DNA from: Lamellibrachia satsuma
Taxonomy: Eukaryota > Annelida > Polychaeta > Sabellida > Siboglinidae
Reading direction: 5' to 3'
Length of the DNA: 64,000 nt
Assembly: GCA_033239005.1 (NCBI GenBank)
Contig: BSQZ01000036.1
Coordinates: 4,112,001 to 4,176,000, forward strand
Shown here: positions 1 through 64,000 of the stretch, piece by piece
How the letters are laid out: each line of letters begins with the position of its first letter
Position numbering within the stretch: the first letter of the stretch is position 1
Translations under genes and position numbers: made by a program
Notes under the pieces: generated by a model
What the model was told of the DNA's origin: nothing
The model's input: only the letters and a program-made list of their open reading frames with translations
Database searches by the model: none

Positions 1-363
1 AAATCTCCTGCATTTGCATTTCTGAAACTTAACATGTATGGTAAATCTTGATCTTTACATCATTTTATATATAAAGATGATATATTAGTCACTAAAGGTG
101 ATAATTAAAAAATATATTGATAATTTTGAAAGTGACTCAGACAGTTTGGTCAGAAAGACAAATCCCTTAAGTTGAAAGATTTATTGGTTTAAATAATATT
201 ATAATAATTCAACCAATTCAAAATTTTATTGGCTGTGGCTGCTATTGTGCTGAAATTAGTAAGTTACACAGGTGCCAGTTGCCCAGTATTGTGGAAGTGG
301 ACATACACCCAGTATGTAAAATGTAAATGAATATGAAGCTGAATGGGACATTCATGATTGTAG
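1..363 (+). other. Intron (3' part) upstream of first traced exon
   Basis: AT-rich intron ending in the acceptor attgtag at 357-363. Its first 30 bases match, on the opposite strand, sequence at 22428-22460 and, on the same strand, 56202-56235, so a dispersed repeat end sits at the window edge. No exon was recognised here. The phase of the next exon says that an upstream exon ending in phase 1 exists outside the window. Confidence 0.6.
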
Positions 364-57784
<57,421 letters not shown>

Positions 57785-59112
57785 AAACCTACCTGTTCTT
57801 TTCGTACCAGACATAGCCCCCTCAGGAGAAAATCCCCTCAAACAAAACACTGAAGTTCAAAATAACCCCTGAACCCCTATCGGGTGCATTAATTTGTTTG
57901 CATTTTGACGTGTATGTGCAACAAACAGAAAACAACAGAAAAAAACATAAGTCTTAGTTGTAAACAGCTGACTGCATATGATTGATGATAACAAAAAGAA
58001 ACGCGGTGAGAAAATGTATTTCTACAACAGCCGTTTTCTGAAGGACAGCATTTATAGTGAGCATAGCTGCGTTGCATGAATTTGCATCGTCGAGCAGCCC
58101 CATCTCACAAAAACCTTGTTAAATGAGGGCATTATGTCCTGGATTTGTTCTTACAAATGTGCATCACCCAGGAAAATGAGAGAAGCATTGGTAAATGTTA
58201 GTTATGTTGGTATGCCAGTACAAAGCTACTTTAAATTTCCCACTTTGCATGTGTGAAAAATAGCTTGTACACTGTATTTTTGTTGTTTCAATAGTTGTTA
58301 ACCTGCTGGAGTAGTATTGTTGAATAATTCTTATTCTGTTGAAGTAACATTGTTGAATAAGTTTTCTTCTGTTGGAGTAGGAATGTTGAATAAGTCGTAT
58401 TATATTGAATTAGCATTGTTGAATAGTTCTTATTATGTTGGAGTGCCACTATAGAATAATTGTTATTCTATTGGAATGCCATTGTTTATATATAAGCCAC
58501 TTATAGTGGATGTTTGGGAGAGAATTTTGTCGAGTTCCAATGAGAAATACACCTTGTAATAATTTACCATCACTCGCTCAGTCCTCTTTGTGCCCTAGGT
58601 AGCACATAAGGCTTCTACTAGAGAACCCAGCGCTGCCCGTCTGCAGCCTGCCTGCTAATGATGTACCATGTCGGGTTGCATGCTTTCATCTCCTTATCCA
58701 TGGTCCTCCATATTTCCTTATTCACGAGAGTTCATCTCCTCCAGTCTGCTGTCCAACGTAAGGCTGTCATAGGCCGTGCATCAGGGAACATTTGGCACTA
58801 GTGCCCTAGCCATCTCCATATTTGTATCTTATTATTTAGCATACACATTTAGTGGCAGATGGTGTTACATCACAGAGATGACGTCATGGTACAAGTTGAG
58901 ATGTATTTAGTTTTGTGCCTGTGTTTCTGTGATCATTCAAGCAGTGTTTGATTCCTTTGATCACATACTTATGGATGATTTTGTTTCGCCTGTCTGCTAT
59001 ATGTATGTTGTAATGTACCCGGTCAAACAACCCGACGGTAAAACTACGTATCGGCATCACAACAATGTCGCTAAAGTTGGTCTGTCACTATAACTCGATA
59101 TATCTAAATAAA
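57785..59112 (+). other. Likely 3' UTR and downstream sequence
   Basis: After the stop, about 1.3 kb without coding signs up to the first canonical AATAAA that I see (59107-59112). Non-canonical or nearer sites may be used, so the transcript end is not fixed. The interval holds the minisatellite at 58305-58485. Confidence 0.4.
58305..58485. repeat. Degenerate ~39-bp tandem repeat
   Basis: Four to five copies of a unit like attgttgaataattcttatt then ctgttggagtag. In or just past the 3' UTR. Confidence 0.8.
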
Positions 59113-59810
59113 ATGATTTTGTTTCACACGTCCACTCTGCTTTGTGTATGTTGTAATGTATGTTGTAATGTACCCGTGAAACGACACAACTGGTTCGTGT
59201 TGTTGATTTGTCACTGACTCGGTACACCTAAATGAGAAGACCCACCTTTCTTCAGGGCTAGTTACATATGAATGCTCCGGTTCTTGCATATAATATTTAT
59301 GTATCTGTAACAAAAGTATTTAAACATACTGTGCATTTACAAAACTGTTGTACTATATTTTAGCTACACAGCTGTTTTGTGATTAAAAACGCAACTAGTC
59401 ATGGTCATTTCCTGGCAAAGATTAGATTCCTCAATTGACCATGAAGGTCTGAGATGATTAAATCTAACTTTGTATACATCCATAGTAGTACGCTTAAAAC
59501 TTTAGGTGGACATTGTGAAGATACTAGTCTTATGTATGTATCAATTAAAGTTCGGAAAGTTGATAACTTGGTACGTTTAAAACAGATGGACAATGTGATG
59601 ATACTACATGCATTATTATGAATTCGTTTCTGTCGGTGATGGATTATACTGTGGCAATTTGTGTGTTCTAACATAACAGTTGTGTTTGGTAAATCACTTC
59701 ATATTAATTATTATTATTACCATCGTTATTCATATTCAAGATCCACAAACATGTACATATTACACAAATTATAAAGTTCCATATAATTATCTATGACAAA
59801 TGATATGACA

Positions 59811-59960
59811 ACGAATGGCGCACCAAAGACACCACAGCAAGATGCGAATGCGGCTGGAACAATCAAACCGTTGACCACAACTTCAACCAGTGCTTCACGT
59901 TCGCCTTAAACGAGAAACCTCAGAGATCGATTCAGCTCCCTGTAAAGCAATCTTAAAATA
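59811..59960 (+). mobile_element. LINE reverse-transcriptase zinc-box fragment
   Basis: The + strand reads RCECGWNNQTVDHNFNQC, matching the C(E/Q)CG...QTVDHxxxxC box at the C-terminus of several LINE proteins. Short and decayed. Confidence 0.5.
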
Positions 59961-60232
59961 CAACTGTAAAATGCTGCTCTATCTGTGTGAAAGACGAATA
60001 TCCACAGTGAAAACTCTGTTGGAACATCTGTCAATGTAAATATAGAAAATGTTTATCCTAAATATCCACCACTATGCAAAATCGACTTCACATTATTTTT
60101 AAGGAAATAATCATTGTAGACCTCCATCATAATCACTCTGCTGAACATATTGCGTACAGAGTTCATATATGTGCAACTCCACAATACTTGGCCACAAAAA
60201 GAAAACAAATGAAGTCCCTGTAACATTTTGAA

Positions 60233-60610
60233 TTGGAATCACCATAAGATGATTTAATCCAATACATCTTTCAACATAAAGGACTCGTCTTTCTGACCAA
60301 ATTATGTGGGTCACATTTAAAACTAAAAGATTTAAACATTTGCAAGTTACGGGGACACCAACAGCGTCTCCATTCTGTATTCTGTCCTGCCATGACAAAT
60401 GAAAGCAAGTGACATTTAAGCCAATGTTCAGGTTTTCGCATAATGATGTTCAAAGAAGCAAGGCACTATCCTTTACACTTGCAGTAGCATATGTAACTTC
60501 CCTGGAATGGCATAATATGATTTAATCCAATACATCTTTCAACATAAAGGACTCGTCTTTCTGACCAAATTAGGTGGGTCACATTTAAAACTAAAAGATG
60601 TCAACATTCA
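60233..60610. repeat. ~103-bp direct repeat 275 bp apart
   Basis: gatttaatccaatacatctt through catttaaaactaaaagat is present at about 60250-60335 and again at about 60522-60605, almost identical. Confidence 0.9.
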
Positions 60611-60936
60611 CTGGAATGGCAATGACAAAAGGAAGTATGCGACAAATGCAACCATGATATGTAACGACAGAGAGAAGCAAGTGACATACATTGTGGGAGT
60701 GCACGTGTGGCTAAACTCCGCCGACGACATTAACGGAGCAGACGGACGGGGTCAGGAAACTGTATTGCTGTCTAGTCCAACCATTACTCACCGCTGTTTG
60801 CTGCCTGCAGCGGGCCTAGGTGTGTGAGTCACTCATTATGGCTGCACTGCCTTAATTGATGCCTCGGCTTCTTCTGGGTGCCAGTGTTCTTCATATGCTG
60901 CAGCTGCTTGATGCACAGCGTGATACCATTGTCGTG

Positions 60937-61310
60937 TGAAGTATTTAAAATAGTGAACGGTTATGAGGATGTTGATAGGAATATGTTCTTCAAACTTAAG
61001 AAGGCAGTAGAACCAGAGGACACAAAGCAGCATTAGTTAAGGAGCAGTGTAGGTTGGACATGAGAAAGTACTTTTTCTCACAGAGGGTGATAAATGAATG
61101 GAACAAACTGCCAAATGATTGTGGTAATGCTAGTAGTGTGAATATGTTTAAAAATAGAATTGACAGATATTTGATAAGGGCGGGCTACACATAGATGAGA
61201 AAATGGTTGGACTCTCGATAAGCCAATGGCTTCCTTGCCCACTTTGCCATCTGGAACTTGTTGTTTGGGATGGCAATCTTGTTAAATCTTGTTAAATCTT
61301 GTTAAATGTG
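60937..61310 (+). mobile_element. 5'-truncated CR1 fragment, subfamily 2
   Basis: gtgaacggttatgaggatgt, ttctcacagagggtgataaa and gataagggcgggctacacat, then the 3' UTR and three aatcttgtta terminal units. It is the same subfamily as 18177-18507 and 23219-24615. One base is missing in the RT part (cttaagaaggcag), so it is out of frame. Confidence 0.9.
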
Positions 61311-61318
61311 TGTGTGTT

Positions 61319-61665
61319 GCCTTGGTTAATATTTCTTCGAAGGAAGCTGTTGAGGAGCCGGCTAGAGTGGGCTGGACACGTGGAAAGAAGGAAAGAGGAA
61401 CGGTTGACGAAGAGAGCGGATGTGCTTAGAGTGGAGTGTAGAAGGAGAAGAGGGAGACTGAGATGGGAGGACTGCGTGAAGAGAGATGTGGCGGGAGTGG
61501 GAGGGGAGTGGAGAATGGGAGCGAGGAATAGGTGGGGATTGGAGATGGGTGGTGGAGACGACAAATCCACGATCGGTGCCAGCCTCACACCGGACTTCAG
61601 GAATAAAGAGGAGAACAACAACAACTACAGTATCTACACGGACAACAACAACTACAGTATCTACA
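61319..61665 (+). mobile_element. LINE reverse-transcriptase C-terminus with (AAC)n tail
   Basis: RSRLEWAGHVERRKEERLTK, then CRRRRGRLRWEDCVKRD: the R(L/W)xWAGHVERM...RRRGRPxxxWxDCVKRD tail of a non-LTR RT. A short UTR ends in aacaacaacaactac, followed by a short tandem duplication (agtatctacacggacaac twice). It sits right at the end of the CR1 fragment. Confidence 0.7.
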
Positions 61666-61739
61666 CGGACAATGTCACTTTACGAGATAGACACTGTGCA
61701 ATGATGTTGACCGCGTGTGCTTTAATTCGTGATACATGA

Positions 61740-62846
61740 CGGTATTTGGCCAATACGTTTTATTCTGATGTTTGTCGTAGTTCATGCCCACATGCTCGAT
61801 TGATAAAGAATGGTACATTTACATTAGTTGGAGTCTGGGGAAACAACAACGTATTTCACTACAACAACCAATATGAAGCGGTCTCGGTGCCTAGTGGTGG
61901 ACATACTGGCCAACGTCTGTGAAAAGTGGACCTTTAAATCCGAAACAGAAGAGAAGATTACACTGACATGGCAGGACCCCAAAACCAATCCTGAATGTAA
62001 TTAAATGAAGGAATTATTAATTAAAGTGGTGCCTCTCGTCACAGCACCATCGCCAAAGAAATTCTGCAGGGATTCTCACAATGTAAAAGGGGGAAACGGG
62101 GAAGACTAAAGAAGATGTGGCTCGATATATAACTTCAAATAATAGGCAGATATGGACTGATATTAAAATCACCAGATCAATGCGTGGGGCTGAAGTTGGA
62201 AAAAACTCCCCATTGTGACAGGCCCATTGCTACATATATACAACGAAATCGTCCCAATGTTATCTGAATCATCTTCACATCTAAACTCAAAATCAAAACA
62301 TGTGGCAAGAAGTTCGAAGAGCAATGGGACAAACCCTTTGAAAATCCCTTAAAAACATCCAAATTTTAAACAATTATAGGAAGCAATTTTCTTCGAAATC
62401 TGTCTACACCCCGAAAGTGAAATCCCAAGATTGGTTTGATGAAAATAATGTTGACATTTCTGAGATGGTCTTTGATGTTTAAATCCCCAAAGCGCGTATG
62501 AACGACACGTGCGGTATCACTCAAATGTGGGAATATCACTTTGATAATTTGCTAAGCCAGTTTTTGGCCGTTGCCTAGGAAGCTTTTGACTTTTGGAAGT
62601 ATTCCCCAAAGATGAGAGACTATAATCATAAAAAATCGGGTTCCAACTCATGTTAATGAGAATGGAAGGGTCATCCATCAGACGAATCCCAATGGTAAGA
62701 TGATATCATAGCTGAGGTCTTCAAACCTGATTTTAAGAGTCCCTTGACAACATCAAAGGGCAAGACGATGCGCTGCCGCAATATCTAAAAAGTTTATCGT
62801 TCTTTCCACGTACAATCTCTGTGTTATTGGCCAAATGGTTGTAGGG
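61740..62846 (+). other. Intergenic, possible decayed LINE
   Basis: No open frame of note. Pieces near 62680-62720 (cccaatggtaagatgatatc, gaggtcttcaaacctgattt) are reminiscent of a LINE RT, but too decayed to call. Confidence 0.35.
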
Positions 62847-62956
62847 CCTACAAGATTACCGTCCAAAACTACAAGTTCCAGGTGGCAAGTGGACAAGGAA
62901 GTCATCGATTTATCGAGAGTCTAAAAAAATTTCATCTATGTATAGCTCGCGCCCTT
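62847..62956 (-). mobile_element. CR1 3'-end fragment
   Basis: ctacaagattaccgtcc, then ggtggcaagtggacaaggaa and gagagtct, the reversed CR1 3' UTR. It runs directly into the GT/AT microsatellite. Confidence 0.75.

Positions 62957-64000
<1,044 letters not shown>

Overview
The window is animal (metazoan) genomic DNA, AT-rich, with many short GT-AG exons on the + strand separated by introns packed with transposable elements. It holds most of one very large gene. I traced 40 consecutive coding exons from 364 to a stop codon at 57782-57784. Every splice phase agrees from exon to exon, giving about 7.5 kb of open coding sequence (about 2,498 residues). The 5' end, including signal peptide and start codon, lies upstream of the window. 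The product is a kielin/chordin-like (KCP-type) secreted protein: about 36 von Willebrand factor C (VWC) cysteine-rich repeats, then a vWD domain carrying GDPH and GLCGNFN motifs, a C8 domain and a TIL domain, then stop. Such proteins bind BMP/TGF-beta ligands outside the cell. The species cannot be named from sequence alone; the repeat content (CR1 lines, DIRS element, tRNA-derived SINEs) fits an invertebrate such as a lophotrochozoan or cephalochordate.

Layout of the gene. 364-6264: five exons, each coding one whole VWC (phase 1 at both ends); the 5' end of the fifth, with its splice acceptor, has been amplified into a roughly 20-copy minisatellite (4313-6087). 6736-15392: VWC domains split by phase-0 introns just before the G-x-V-x-C segment. 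16112-27194: six two-VWC-long exons (366 or 354 bp), several on recently duplicated genomic segments. 28489-44606: more whole and split VWCs. 45263-52695: vWD, interrupted by an intron that holds a nearly complete DIRS retrotransposon (45557-50410). 54149-57784: C8 and TIL. From 57785 on: 3' untranslated/intergenic DNA with old LINE fragments and a long GT/AT microsatellite; no further gene was recognised.

Mobile DNA. One long CR1-type LINE on the minus strand (9478 to about 14450) has an ORF1 with a PHD-like finger and SGNH-hydrolase-like domain, and an ORF2 with endonuclease and reverse transcriptase. A second long copy (32838-35985), a third partial one (23219-24615) and at least eight 3' fragments share the same 3' end of short CTTGTTAAAT-type repeats. 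There are also several tRNA-derived SINEs, a pogo/Tigger-like MITE with TA target duplication, other terminal-inverted-repeat elements, and old fragments of other LINE families.

The best leads are: the minisatellite built from a splice acceptor plus exon start; a 'ghost' intron (20826-21340) that marks a lost VWC exon; an in-exon duplication now read in another frame; the DIRS element whose internal complementary region spells out both of its termini; and transposons sitting within tens of bases of splice sites.
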